DNA of 64,000 nt from Flavobacteriaceae bacterium 3519-10 (GTDB taxonomy: Bacteria > Bacteroidota > Bacteroidia > Flavobacteriales > Weeksellaceae). The stretch is from the NCBI GenBank assembly GCA_000023725.1, contig CP001673.1, forward strand, positions 1,002,342 to 1,066,341, given 5' to 3'. Shown here piece by piece: positions 27,119 to 34,815 of this stretch. A program made the position numbers and the translations under genes. Under the pieces are notes generated by a model. The model did no database searches. It had not been told where the DNA came from and saw only the letters and a program-made list of their open reading frames with translations. Positions within the stretch are counted from its first letter, which is position 1, and the number at the start of each line of letters is the position of its first letter.

Positions 27119-29965
27119 CTAATGGTGTTTGTAGCTGTCGAAATACATTTTGAGGATCTTTTCGGAGTCGGTTACGGCGGTAATGCTGTCAGATTCAAAA
27201 ATACTGGAAGCCGTATTGCCGGTCATCGCAGACAGAGCGATGCGCGAGCGTTCGGTAAGAATCATCTCATGTGCAGATTCATGTGTAGAAATGGTTTTTT
27301 TGAGCAGGGTTTTCCACAGGAAATGAATACCCTCACGAACACCGAGATCCCATTCCTGTCGTGTGTCATTAGCGTAAGCATATTTGTTCGGCTCGATCTC
27401 GGGCAGTTCACTGAGGAGCAGTTTGTATATATTTAAAATTCCCGCACCGTAATTTTCTGTATCCCAATCTGCAGGTTTTGTTGAAGATTCTTTTAAACAT
27501 ATCCTGAAAGCTTCTACAGTCTGCCATGGGAATTTATATTTTTTCAGAAGTTCGTCGCGGTTTTTGGCCTTCCAAAGCGCTGCGGCTGCGGCCACATGCG
27601 GCGTAGCGTAACTTGTGCCGCTGCCGTACACCATAATTTCCTTATATTTTTCGTCCATCGATGGAACGTAAATATCTTCGCCGGGCGCGGAAATATCCAC
27701 TTCGAAACCATAGCTGCTTCCGCGCCACGGTTTCTGGTTCGGATTTGTTGCGGATACGGCGATAGTCCCGGGGTACAACGCCGGAGAGACCACCATTTCA
27801 ACCTCGTTTCCGGAGGCACATACCCAAATAACTCCGTTATCGTATGCAGCTTTGGCTGCTTCTGCCAACATAGGACGCGGATAGCTTCCCATGCACATAA
27901 ACATCACATCCGTATTGGTGTTGATAGCCTGATTTACGGCGTCCACCACATTCTTTCCGCGGTTAATCAGCACAACGGATTCCGAAATGCGGTACGGAAT
28001 GATGCTTACAAGCGAATCTTTGTTACCGTCGCAGAGGATGCCGTAATTGCCGTCGTTTTTATAAACCGACTGCATGTCACCGCCCGTAATGATGCTCGCG
28101 GTGCGGGTTCCGTGTCCGGGGTGGCGCAGTAATCCTTTACGCATATCATCGCGCGCATCCGAACCATCGATGAAGTCTTCATCACAGTTCAGATTAAAAC
28201 GGCCCTTTACTTTTGCATGGTCCGTATATCCTGTATCTAGCTGCACAAGCAGGATGTTCCGAAGGTTCTGAAGTATCTTTTCAACGGAATCTGCGTGCTG
28301 TTCTTCCGGATTGTTTTCTTCCTCAGCTTTTTGTCCGCTGATTTTTTTTAATAGTTCAACAATATTACTTTCAGCAGCTGTTTCGTCGGATAAACCCACG
28401 GCCGTGCGGTTCCAGAGCCTTTGTTTTAGGGTGTCTGCATCATCCAGATTAAAATAAGAGGAAGCGCTCCATTTTGTTTTGAAATCATCCTGACGTCCCA
28501 CAGCATTGCTGGTTTTCATGCTTTCGAGCATGTCTGATTCTGTAAACTGTTTGTAGCTTTCGCTTTTCATCTGAAGGTCGGTTTCCACTTCAAGGTCGGG
28601 CGTAGCAGTTTTTATCCGCGGCAGCGCTTCGAGCTTTGCGGCCACTTCCCACGGATTCTGGCCGGAGCGCAGCGTAACGTAATGTATAGCTTTCTGTGAG
28701 GGAATGGTCGACATCGGAAAAAGCGGTTCGGAGGAAATAATTTCGGGTACCAGTTTTTTGTAGCTTTCCTTCCAGTCGGCCTGCATGGTCTGGATATTTG
28801 AAAGTTCGAGTTCGAAATACTGAAGTGGCGAATCCGGACTTTGTGTGGAAGTCTGCAGCTTGTTCACTGCTTGATTTAGCACAGATTCAGGTGAGTTTTT
28901 CATCTCGGTAATGGGTGTTTCAGTTCTATTGGATACAGGTTTGTTGTGTGATTCGCCGTGGCTTTCTTTGCCGAAAATAGAGTTCTTCAGGTCGTTCATC
29001 TCGCCGGGTAAAACCGCTGACCGGATCGCGCGGATAAATGAACTTACGCGGACGCCCTCGTTACCCAACCAATCAATCGTTTCGTCGGCATCACCGTCTT
29101 TATACACGCCGCCGTCTTTCCTGAGCCATTGCCCCTGCGGATTTTTATTTGGGATACTGCTGTGATGCAAAGCGACCACTTCACCGGTTCCGAGTCCGAT
29201 TACAGCTGCACCCGAGGAGCCCGGAAGCGTATCTGATTCGTAGATCAAAAAATCGTCTTTCAGCGTGAGCATCCGTATGTCCTTCATCACTGTTTTTTTA
29301 TAATCTCCTTTTGGATGCTGAATAATTACGCAGTTTTCACCTTCGATGATCTTGCCGTAATGCTCATCCATCATCGTATGCGGAATTTCAGTGATGTTTT
29401 TGCCCTCTTTCGATCTCTCCGAAACGGCAACTATGGTGAAATCGAGGCCACTGTCGGGAATATTGCTGTCCACCTTAAATGATGAAGTGAGAAAGAGCTT
29501 TTCCGGAAGAAAACCGAAAGTCTGCACTTTTTTTGCCTCGTTGTGCTCGTCGAGTTCATAATAAAACTGAACAATCGAGTTTTTTGCAGTGTCAGCATCC
29601 GGAAATACGTGATTGTTTGTGATTAAAATCCCCGGCGCAAGTAAGAAACCTGTTCCGTAGCCGGAATTCCCGTAGCGGGTTTTAATTGTGATTCTTCCGA
29701 CTGACTCGGCAATTTTAAGGATCTTATATAGAATTTGGATGTCTTGGAAATTAGGCACGCCATTAATTCTTTCGAGCGCGGCCGAAATAGGCATGTTTTC
29801 GCGCGCAATCCGTTTGGAAAGTTTTTCGCTGTCGGTTTGGATATCCGTGAGCGTTGCCTCGCCCATGCGGGTGTCGTGAATTCCTTTTTTTATCGTTTGA
29901 ATCTGTGCGGTAGCCTGCTGAAACCGTTCATACGCGAGATCATTGATGATTGTCTGGGTAGCCAT
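27119..29965 (-). CDS. Trypsin-like plus subtilisin-like double-protease fusion
   Basis: A 948-residue protein with two complete serine-protease domains and no signal peptide. Residues 1-95 are helical and end in a ALERINGVPNF...AESVGRI stretch. Residues 96-320 are a V8/trypsin-like domain with His119 (ITNNHVF), Asp175 (GLDFTIVA) and Ser251 (LPGSSGAAV). Residues 380-465 look like a subtilase propeptide (SGQNPWEVAAKLEALPRI). Residues 570-800 are a subtilisin (S8) domain with Asp577 (VQLDTGY), His618 (HPGHGTRTAS), the oxyanion Asn720 (CASGNEV) and Ser785 (GSGTSYATPH). About 145 residues follow. All six catalytic residues are present, so both should be active. Function is unknown; a regulated cytoplasmic protease, perhaps in stress or phage conflict, is inferred. 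Confidence 0.9.
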   Translation of the reverse strand: MATQTIINDLAYERFQQATAQIQTIKKGIHDTRMGEATLTDIQTDSEKLSKRIARENMPISAALERINGVPNFQDIQILYKILKIAESVGRITIKTRYGNSGYGTGFLLAPGILITNNHVFPDADTAKNSIVQFYYELDEHNEAKKVQTFGFLPEKLFLTSSFKVDSNIPDSGLDFTIVAVSERSKEGKNITEIPHTMMDEHYGKIIEGENCVIIQHPKGDYKKTVMKDIRMLTLKDDFLIYESDTLPGSSGAAVIGLGTGEVVALHHSSIPNKNPQGQWLRKDGGVYKDGDADETIDWLGNEGVRVSSFIRAIRSAVLPGEMNDLKNSIFGKESHGESHNKPVSNRTETPITEMKNSPESVLNQAVNKLQTSTQSPDSPLQYFELELSNIQTMQADWKESYKKLVPEIISSEPLFPMSTIPSQKAIHYVTLRSGQNPWEVAAKLEALPRIKTATPDLEVETDLQMKSESYKQFTESDMLESMKTSNAVGRQDDFKTKWSASSYFNLDDADTLKQRLWNRTAVGLSDETAAESNIVELLKKISGQKAEEENNPEEQHADSVEKILQNLRNILLVQLDTGYTDHAKVKGRFNLNCDEDFIDGSDARDDMRKGLLRHPGHGTRTASIITGGDMQSVYKNDGNYGILCDGNKDSLVSIIPYRISESVVLINRGKNVVDAVNQAINTNTDVMFMCMGSYPRPMLAEAAKAAYDNGVIWVCASGNEVEMVVSPALYPGTIAVSATNPNQKPWRGSSYGFEVDISAPGEDIYVPSMDEKYKEIMVYGSGTSYATPHVAAAAALWKAKNRDELLKKYKFPWQTVEAFRICLKESSTKPADWDTENYGAGILNIYKLLLSELPEIEPNKYAYANDTRQEWDLGVREGIHFLWKTLLKKTISTHESAHEMILTERSRIALSAMTGNTASSIFESDSITAVTDSEKILKMYFDSYKHH

Positions 29966-29983
29966 TTAACAAACTTTTAGTAT

Positions 29984-30178
29984 TTAAGAAAGTAGAATGC
30001 TTTTTATTTCTGGGGTGGTGCCGACGTTCTGTACTAAAAAGTTCAGCTTTGCAGCACCATCTTTCAGGTACTGGAAGTCGGTTATGTGACGTCGATCACA
30101 ATGTGCAGCGGTTTAATAAGTCGGCGGTTTACTGTGTTACGGATGCCGGAAGGTTTGGGAAATGTCTGTGATCATCAT
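29984..30178 (-). pseudogene. Degenerate 65-codon reading frame in the protease leader
   Basis: From an ATG-ATG pair at 30178 one frame runs 65 codons to TAA at 29984, interrupted only by TAA at 30139-30137 and 30115-30113. Its last 40 or so codons read like protein (ITDFQYLKDGAAKLNFLVQ). Both stops stand where a CAA Gln codon would complete the frame. It could be a decayed small gene, or part of a non-coding repeat whose translation only looks protein-like. The first segment alone would be a 13-residue peptide upstream of the protease gene. Confidence 0.3.
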
Positions 30179-30202
30179 CTTGTGTTGTGGTTATTAGTAA
30201 AT

Positions 30203-30210
30203 CAAATGTA
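30203..30210 (-). promoter_or_regulatory. -7 element, possible promoter of the protease module
   Basis: TACATTTG on the minus strand is an exact -7 match but lies 237 bases before the 29965 start, with only a weak -33 region. Confidence 0.35.
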
Positions 30211-30367
30211 CAATTATTTAATTATAAATACTATAATGTCTTAAAAAACAATGGCTTATGGCTGAATAACGGCGCAAACCGGACGGATCTTTAAAAATAA
30301 AATACTATCTTTATGCAAATCAAAATTTTTAAACAATTAACAATCATTAACCATCAAAAATTAAACA

Positions 30368-31300
30368 ATGGCTTATTTAGGAATTATTATTTTTCTCGGA
30401 CTTGTGGTGCTTTTCGCCTCGTTCTTTACGGTGAAGCAGGCCACAGCTGCGATCGTAGAGCGGCTTGGCAAGTTCCATGTGGTGCGCCAGTCGGGTCTGC
30501 ATCTTAAAATCCCCTTTATCGACCAGGTTGCGAAGCGTATGAATCTGCGGATTCAGCAGCTTGACGTAATCATCGATACCAAAACACTCGATAACGTATT
30601 TATCAGAATGAAAGTCTCCGTACAATATCAGGTGATTACTGCGCAGGTTGCCGATTCATTCTACCGCCTTGAGAATCCCGAAAACCAAATTACATCCTAC
30701 GTTTTCGATGTTGTTCGTGCTGAGGTGCCAAAGCTGAAACTCGACGATGTTTTCGTACGAAAAGATGACGTGGCGATTGCGGTGAAGGGTGAACTTCAGG
30801 AAGCGATGCAGAGTTACGGTTACGACATCATCAAGGCGTTGGTAACCGACATCGATCCGGATGAGCAGGTGAAACATGCGATGAACAGGATTAATGCAGC
30901 TGAACGCGAAAAAACAGCAGCAGAATACGAATCTGAAGCTCAGAAAATCCGTATCGTAGCCGTTGCAAAGGCTGAAGCAGAATCTAAAAAACTTCAGGGT
31001 ATGGGTATTGCCGACCAACGACGCGAAATCGCAAAAGGTCTGGAGGAATCTGTAAAAATGCTTAACGAGGCAGGCATCAGTTCGCAGGAAGCTTCGGCAC
31101 TTATTGTGGTGACGCAGCATTATGACACGCTGCACTCAATTGGCGCCAACAACCGCAGCAATCTGGTTTTGCTGCCTAATTCGCCAAGTGCTGCAAGTTC
31201 AATGCTGAATGACCTGGTGGTATCTATGGCTGCCACGCAGAAAATGGAAGAGAGCACAAAAGGAGATTATCCGCCACCAAGCGGCAAACATCTTCACTAA
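30368..31300 (+). CDS. SPFH/band-7 membrane protein (stomatin/QmcA-like)
   Basis: A 310-residue membrane-anchored scaffold protein. One hydrophobic N-terminal segment (LGIIIFLGLVVLFASFF) is followed by the SPFH domain, beginning KQATAAIVERLGKFHVVRQSGLHLKIPFIDQV and including ADSFYRLENPENQITSYVFDVVRAEVPKLKLDDVFVRKDDV. A long Ala/Glu-rich coiled coil (AEREKTAAEYESEAQKIRIVAVAKAEAESKKLQG) drives ring assembly. The tail ends with a Met/Ser-rich stretch. Such proteins form membrane microdomain assemblies and often regulate membrane proteases. No NfeD partner lies beside it here, so it resembles the free-standing stomatin/QmcA branch. A terminator follows directly. Confidence 0.92.
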   Translation: MAYLGIIIFLGLVVLFASFFTVKQATAAIVERLGKFHVVRQSGLHLKIPFIDQVAKRMNLRIQQLDVIIDTKTLDNVFIRMKVSVQYQVITAQVADSFYRLENPENQITSYVFDVVRAEVPKLKLDDVFVRKDDVAIAVKGELQEAMQSYGYDIIKALVTDIDPDEQVKHAMNRINAAEREKTAAEYESEAQKIRIVAVAKAEAESKKLQGMGIADQRREIAKGLEESVKMLNEAGISSQEASALIVVTQHYDTLHSIGANNRSNLVLLPNSPSAASSMLNDLVVSMAATQKMEESTKGDYPPPSGKHLH

Positions 31301-31307
31301 AAATAAG

Positions 31308-31332
31308 AATCCCGAAGTTTATCTTCGGGATT
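31308..31332. terminator. Bidirectional terminator after the SPFH gene
   Basis: AATCCCGAAG, a 5-base loop, and the perfect complement, followed by TTTTT, between convergent genes. Confidence 0.88.
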
Positions 31333-31336
31333 TTTG

Positions 31337-31963
31337 TTATTGTAAATCTTTCGTTTTATAGGGGAACCGAATAGCTGCGGCTTTCATTAAAGAATTTGTG
31401 AGCTTTTCTGTGGATACAAATGTTCCTCCGGTCTGCCAGTTGTAATTCCAAAACATTTTTCCGCTTTCCCTGTCGGTGAGTGATAAGTCGACCGTGGTTA
31501 TTTTTGATGGTGCTGAGTAGCCCGTAAGTAAACTTGTGAAGAATGCCTCGCTGTTAGTAAGCGGCTTCGCGAGTGAAATGCGGGAGGTTACCACGGCATC
31601 CGCTCCAAGCATTTTAGCTAATTCGCCATAGCTTCTACCTGTTAAACTCGTCACGTTGTTATCCGCAAGAATTTTATTGGTTTCGGCAGTGTTCTGAGCT
31701 TTTATGAAAATTTTGTTTTCGTGGTTTTGTTCATTCAGATAGTTTACCAGCGCGTTCTGAAATCTCTCGCTCTCAATCATTTCCTGTTTTTTGATGGCGG
31801 CGGCCTCATCTGCAGATTTAATTTCAATAATAACTTTAGGCGGCAATACTGCAATCAGCCGGTGAGTGTTGGCGGTTTGCTGAAAGTTGTCAGCTTTATA
31901 TACTGGTTGACAGGCTGTTAATGCTATCGCTACAGCAATAAAAAAGGGTAAAATTTTCTTCAT
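31337..31963 (-). CDS. Lipoprotein, possibly GNA1162/LpoB-like
   Basis: A 208-residue lipoprotein. The type II signal peptide MKKILPFFIAVAIALTAC gives Cys18 as the lipidation site. An earlier ATG at 31978 would add five residues, but it overlaps the -7 element at 31976-31983, so 31963 is preferred. The mature part has an alternating fold: RLIAVLPPKVIIEI, then a helix-rich region with FQNALVNYLNEQ, then LAKMLGADAVVTSRISL, which resembles the nucleotide-free CsgG/GNA1162/LpoB type of periplasmic domain. It ends with a strand pair (TTVDLSLTDRESGKMFWNYNW). Family placement is tentative. It faces a divergent secreted-protein gene. Confidence 0.7.
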   Translation of the reverse strand: MKKILPFFIAVAIALTACQPVYKADNFQQTANTHRLIAVLPPKVIIEIKSADEAAAIKKQEMIESERFQNALVNYLNEQNHENKIFIKAQNTAETNKILADNNVTSLTGRSYGELAKMLGADAVVTSRISLAKPLTNSEAFFTSLLTGYSAPSKITTVDLSLTDRESGKMFWNYNWQTGGTFVSTEKLTNSLMKAAAIRFPYKTKDLQ

Positions 31964-31975
31964 AACTATTTTTAT

Positions 31976-31983
31976 CAAAAATA
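31976..31983 (-). promoter_or_regulatory. -7 promoter element for the lipoprotein gene
   Basis: TATTTTTG on the minus strand, 12 bases before the ATG at 31963. It supports that start over the one at 31978. Confidence 0.5.
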
Positions 31984-32026
31984 ATTTAATTTGGCAGAAA
32001 TTTATATATTTAGAAAAAAAATTTAC

Positions 32027-32647
32027 ATGACAAAACTACTTACTTTATTGTCCCTGGCTGCTTTCGGTCTGGGATTTTCTCAAAATTTTAGTCCTGCACA
32101 GTATCCGAAAGGAGTTTACGAAACTTACGAAGATTTTCGCACCAAAACTCCAAGTTCTGACCCCGGTATCTCAGCGCCGATCACAGATGATCAGATTGCT
32201 TTCCGATTCAATAATCTTGATGATAAAGGAAAGAAGTTGAAAAAAGCATTTGCGATTTCTGATGGAAAGGATGTGTACATTCACGTTGTAAATCTCATTA
32301 AAAAATTCAACAGTGAAGATAAAGGTCAGGGATACGACGGCGGAATTTATTATCTTAAAGCTGAAAACAAAGGTGGATATCTGTTCGTAAGAGATTATTT
32401 TACGAGTAACAGCGCTGCGATGTGGGGTGGAATCATAGCGGCCACGGCAGCACGACGTACAAAAGGTGTTATTTATGATGAGGAAAAAGAATCCTTCAAT
32501 CTATTTAAAAATATTGAGGAGTTCAAGACATTTATGGAAGTAAATCATCCAAACGTTAGTCTAGATCTGGAAAAAGGCAAAGGCGAGAGTAAACTTGATG
32601 AGGGCGAGATCGAAGCAAAAAATCTCGAATTCATTAAAACAGTTTAA
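32027..32647 (+). CDS. Secreted protein of unknown function
   Basis: A 206-residue protein with a signal peptide (MTKLLTLLSLAAFGLGFSQ). An upstream start at 31991 would put charged residues ahead of the signal and is less likely. The mature part begins YPKGVYETYEDFRTKTPSSDPG, a pattern known in Bacteroidota hypothetical proteins. A central RDYFTSNSAAMWGGIIAATAARRTKGVIYDEE stretch contains a short hydrophobic patch. No domain or catalytic motif is recognised. It shares a divergent control region with a lipoprotein gene, so the two may be co-regulated envelope proteins. Confidence 0.7.
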   Translation: MTKLLTLLSLAAFGLGFSQNFSPAQYPKGVYETYEDFRTKTPSSDPGISAPITDDQIAFRFNNLDDKGKKLKKAFAISDGKDVYIHVVNLIKKFNSEDKGQGYDGGIYYLKAENKGGYLFVRDYFTSNSAAMWGGIIAATAARRTKGVIYDEEKESFNLFKNIEEFKTFMEVNHPNVSLDLEKGKGESKLDEGEIEAKNLEFIKTV

Positions 32648-32658
32648 TATCAAAAACG

Positions 32659-32682
32659 AAAAACTCCCGAAAGGGAGTTTTT
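32659..32682. terminator. Terminator between convergent genes
   Basis: AAAAACTCCC, a GAAA tetraloop and GGGAGTTTTT, followed by more T. It can serve both the plus-strand secreted protein and the minus-strand DUF962 gene. Confidence 0.9.
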
Positions 32683-32683
32683 T

Positions 32684-32995
32684 TTATGCTTTAAATTTCT
32701 GCTTTCCAATTAATAATTCAAAAAACATTCTCATATCTGAAATTACCGACCAGGCTGGGTAGCTCATAATCGTGGGCCTGTTCTTTTCGAAAATTGCGTG
32801 GCTCAGACCTGATATGCCAAGACCATAGATCGGGACGTACCACAGGAAACGCTCTTTTCCCGACTGAATTACATAAATTATAACCGTTAAAACCAGCAGA
32901 ATGGCAATAAAATGGAAAACGCGTGTCCATAATTTGCTGTGCTGGGTAAGATAAAATAAGTAGAATTCGTTATACGTCTTAATTCTTTGCTGCAT
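32684..32995 (-). CDS. Mpo1-like (DUF962) membrane protein
   Basis: A 103-residue inner-membrane protein with the DUF962 pattern: NEFYLFYLTQHSKLWTRVFHFIAILLVLTVIIYV, then a second hydrophobic stretch, then HAIFEKNRPTIMSYPAWSVISDMRMF. The His residues of QHSK, FHF and SHAIFEKNRP match those that bind iron in yeast Mpo1, a 2-hydroxy fatty acid dioxygenase. Whether the bacterial protein has this activity is not shown. The frame is open upstream to 33088 but that would overlap the permease stop codon at 33001, so the ATG at 32995 is chosen. It lies 5 bases after the permease gene and is probably in the same operon. Confidence 0.82.
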   Translation of the reverse strand: MQQRIKTYNEFYLFYLTQHSKLWTRVFHFIAILLVLTVIIYVIQSGKERFLWYVPIYGLGISGLSHAIFEKNRPTIMSYPAWSVISDMRMFFELLIGKQKFKA

Positions 32996-33000
32996 ATTTT

Positions 33001-34689
33001 CTAATTTAAATCGCCGTTGAGTTCGTTGTTCAGTTTGCTGTTTCTGAACCCGTATGAGAAATAAATAATCATACCAATTGCGAACCAAACGAGGAACCAG
33101 AACCAGTTATTATGGCTCATCCCGGTAAGAAGATAAAGGCATGAACTGAGCCCTACGAGCGGGATCAGCGAAAGATTGCGGACAAAGGCCAGCACGCAAA
33201 GCACGAGATTGATCAGGATGAAAAATGTAACTGAAATCCGGAATTCGCGCTGCGCAACGTCGTTCCAGTCTAATAAATTCTGAAAGAATTCCGGTTGCCA
33301 GAAGTAAAAGAAAATGAGTCCACCAATAAATATGAGCGGAAAAATAAATCTTGAATTGATATACGGCATGTGGAATCTGCCTTTGATTTTCTGCTTTGCA
33401 GGCAACAGCAAAACGCCACCGCAAACCAGCACAAACGCGAAAATGGTTCCGATGCTGGTGAAGTCGAGGATGAACGATTTGTCGGTAAACAGAATCGGGA
33501 TTCCGACAACAATTCCGGTAACGATGGTTGCAAAAGCGGGTGTTTTGTGTTTCGGGTGAATTTCCATAAACTTTTTAGGCATCAGTCCGTCGCGGCTCAT
33601 CGCATACCAAATTCTTGGCTGGCCCATCTGAAATACCAGAAGGACAGTAGTAATCGCGATGATTGCTCCGAGTGAAACCACAAACTCCATCCACGGTATA
33701 TTGGCGTTGCCCGCATCGAAGATAAACGCAAGCGGATCGCCGATCCCGTCGAACTTTCGGTAATCTACCATTCCGGTAAGTACCAGTGTAAGGATAATAT
33801 AAATTACGGTACACAAAACCAGCGAAATAATCATTCCGCGCGGCAGGTTACGTTGTGGGTCTTTTGTTTCTTCTGATAAAACGCTGAGTGCATCAAAGCC
33901 GATATAAGCGAAAAACACGCCCGAAACGGCCGTCATAACGCCTGCAAAACCGTTTGGCATAAACGAAGCCACGCCCGTATCTGTACTTACCGGAAACCAG
34001 TTGTCCGTATTGATGAACGCGATTCCAACAGCGATGACAAGAAGTATAATGAACAGTTTAAGAAGAACGAAAATGTTATTGAAGTTTTTCGATTCTTTCA
34101 CGCCGACATAGCACAGCCATGTAATCAGCCCGTTAATTACGAGAGCAGGCAAATCGAATATAATTTTATGATTGCCGATAAGAGGTGCGCTTTTCCAGGC
34201 ATTCAGCAATTCTTTATTTTCTGAGCCTCCGAAGAACGCTTTCTTTGCCTCGGTGTAGCTGCAACTTAAATAATCGGGAACGTGGATGCCGATTCTTTCC
34301 ATAAAACTCGTGAAATAATCACTCCACGAAAATGCTACGTAGATGTTCCCGAAAGAATACTCCATAATCAGTGCCCATCCGATAATCCAGGCAATTAATT
34401 CCCCAAAACTCGCGTACGCATAGGTGTAGGCGGAACCAGCCTGCGGAATACGGCTCGCAAACTCAGCATAACACAGCGCGGTGAAACCACACGCAAAACC
34501 GCAGATCAGATAGAGGATGATGACGCCCGGACCGCCACGGAAAACAGCCTCACCAAGGCTGCTGAAACTTCCGGCACCGATGATGGCCGCAATGCCGAAA
34601 AATACAATATCGCGAACACCCAGCACGCGCAGCAAACCTGACGGCTGGTCGCTTTCGCTGTAGTGTTTTCTTCTGAAAAGCTGGTTCAT
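33001..34689 (-). CDS. APC-family amino-acid permease
   Basis: A 562-residue transporter with 12 or more membrane segments. The first segment contains FFGIAAIIGAGSFSSLG, the substrate-binding GxG break of the amino acid-polyamine-organocation superfamily. CYAEFASRIPQAGSAYTYAYASFGELIAWIIGWALIMEY is the signature of the cationic amino acid transporter (CAT/YfnA) branch. GVFFAYIGFDALSVLSEETKDPQRNLPRGM is the second hallmark. The substrate is likely a cationic or neutral amino acid, but cannot be fixed from sequence. A loop near residue 150 is longer than usual (SCSYTEAKKAFFGGSENKEL). It leads a probable two-gene operon with DUF962. Confidence 0.9.
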   Translation of the reverse strand: MNQLFRRKHYSESDQPSGLLRVLGVRDIVFFGIAAIIGAGSFSSLGEAVFRGGPGVIILYLICGFACGFTALCYAEFASRIPQAGSAYTYAYASFGELIAWIIGWALIMEYSFGNIYVAFSWSDYFTSFMERIGIHVPDYLSCSYTEAKKAFFGGSENKELLNAWKSAPLIGNHKIIFDLPALVINGLITWLCYVGVKESKNFNNIFVLLKLFIILLVIAVGIAFINTDNWFPVSTDTGVASFMPNGFAGVMTAVSGVFFAYIGFDALSVLSEETKDPQRNLPRGMIISLVLCTVIYIILTLVLTGMVDYRKFDGIGDPLAFIFDAGNANIPWMEFVVSLGAIIAITTVLLVFQMGQPRIWYAMSRDGLMPKKFMEIHPKHKTPAFATIVTGIVVGIPILFTDKSFILDFTSIGTIFAFVLVCGGVLLLPAKQKIKGRFHMPYINSRFIFPLIFIGGLIFFYFWQPEFFQNLLDWNDVAQREFRISVTFFILINLVLCVLAFVRNLSLIPLVGLSSCLYLLTGMSHNNWFWFLVWFAIGMIIYFSYGFRNSKLNNELNGDLN

Positions 34690-34706
34690 AAATAGTTTAG
34701 TTTTGA

Positions 34707-34714
34707 CAAATTTA
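34707..34714 (-). promoter_or_regulatory. -7 promoter element for the permease operon
   Basis: TAAATTTG on the minus strand, 17 bases before the ATG at 34689. The -33 region is unclear. Confidence 0.5.
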
Positions 34715-34791
34715 ACGGAAAAATTAAGAAATTATAATAATTTCTGTATTCGTATACTAAAACGCGAATGGATGGGTTACAAATAAAAATG

Positions 34792-34799
34792 TATTTTTG
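34792..34799 (+). promoter_or_regulatory. -7 promoter element for the T9SS type B protein gene
   Basis: TATTTTTG is an exact match. It lies downstream of the possible ATG at 34768 and 16 bases upstream of the ATG at 34816, so it decides in favour of the later start. Confidence 0.5.
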
Positions 34800-34815
34800 G
34801 GCTAATTTCCAAATG

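Larger units (their letters stand above)
29966..30367. other. 402-base intergenic region between the protease module and the SPFH gene
   Basis: Divergent region. It holds a minus-strand -7 match (30203-30210, TACATTTG) that could start the protease transcript with a leader of about 235 bases. In that leader lies a 65-codon frame broken by two TAA codons. On the plus strand TATCTTTA (30306-30313) is an imperfect -7 for the SPFH gene. No other gene is seen. Confidence 0.5.

Noticed and set aside
27596-28132. 178-codon plus-strand frame opposite the protease gene
   Set aside because: It lies entirely antisense to the subtilisin domain, has no promoter and no family-like pattern. High GC in third positions of the true gene keeps it open.
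30313-30507. 64-codon frame overlapping the SPFH start
   Set aside because: It overlaps the SPFH gene in another frame and has unlike composition. It is a shadow frame.
34768-34815. Start of the T9SS type B gene at 34768
   Set aside because: A -7 promoter element lies inside this stretch and the signal peptide begins at 34816.
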